Source: Chitinophagaceae bacterium UBA4857
GTDB taxonomy: Bacteria; Bacteroidota; Bacteroidia; Chitinophagales; Chitinophagaceae
Length of the DNA stretch: 12,672 nucleotides
Reading direction: 5' to 3'
NCBI GenBank assembly: GCA_002399735.1
Contig: DHEF01000056.1
Coordinates: forward strand, 68,816 to 81,487
Of the stretch, positions 12,645-12,672 are shown piece by piece. The notes beneath the pieces are model-generated. The model was not told the DNA's origin and searched no databases. It saw only the letters and a list, made by a program, of their open reading frames with translations. The translations under genes and the position numbers were made by a program. Numbering within the stretch: the first letter of the stretch is position 1; each line of letters opens with the position of its first letter.

Positions 12645-12672
12645 GCTTTTGTTGCGTATTCTAAGATATAAA

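Overview
The window looks like chromosomal DNA from a low-GC member of the Bacteroidota, most likely a Chitinophagaceae-type organism. The signs are an outer-membrane TonB-dependent receptor with an N-terminal carboxypeptidase-regulatory-like domain, several TAnnTTTG-type -7 promoter boxes, almost no Shine-Dalgarno sequences, several TTG starts, and intergenic regions filled with palindromic and short tandem repeats. The genus is not established by anything I can see.

Layout. 1-92 may be the tail of a gene cut by the left edge. 259-1089 (+) is kduI, a uronate isomerase of pectin/hexuronate catabolism. It converges on a class I SAM-dependent methyltransferase (1441-2016, -) across a repeat-rich spacer. 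A divergent spacer with a heptamer-repeat hairpin and a dispersed repeat precedes a stand-alone TonB-dependent receptor (2288-4771, +). A palindrome-dense 388-base gap follows. Then come an HD-type metal-dependent phosphohydrolase (5160-5810, +) and the PhoH ATPase (6099-7073, +), which ends at a clear intrinsic terminator. 7180-8076 is the most accessory-looking stretch: an AT-rich 154-codon gene of unknown function lies between inverted copies of a dispersed repeat, with a nested palindrome just after it. Next are a C40 (NlpC/P60) cell-wall peptidase (8085-8867, -), a divergent two-gene unit of an ECF sigma factor and a small single-TM protein (9009-9966, +), guanine deaminase guaD (9976-10455, -), an unrecognised 150-residue gene (10700-11152, +), and a MurC/Mpl-like Mur ligase (11147-12523, -) overlapping it tail to tail.

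How the genes relate. Only the sigma factor and the small membrane protein form an obvious operon, and they may be a sigma/anti-sigma pair. The C40 peptidase and the Mur ligase both act on peptidoglycan or its turnover products but are not in one transcription unit. kduI has no kduD, lyase or SusC/SusD partner inside the window.

I found no CRISPR array, tRNA, rRNA, recognisable transposase or multi-gene defence system. The best candidates for something undescribed are the repeat families, especially a dispersed repeat with a conserved frame and a variable 10-11 nt core that flanks the AT-rich gene in inverted orientation, and the sigma/tail-anchored-protein pair with its upstream 9-bp palindrome.
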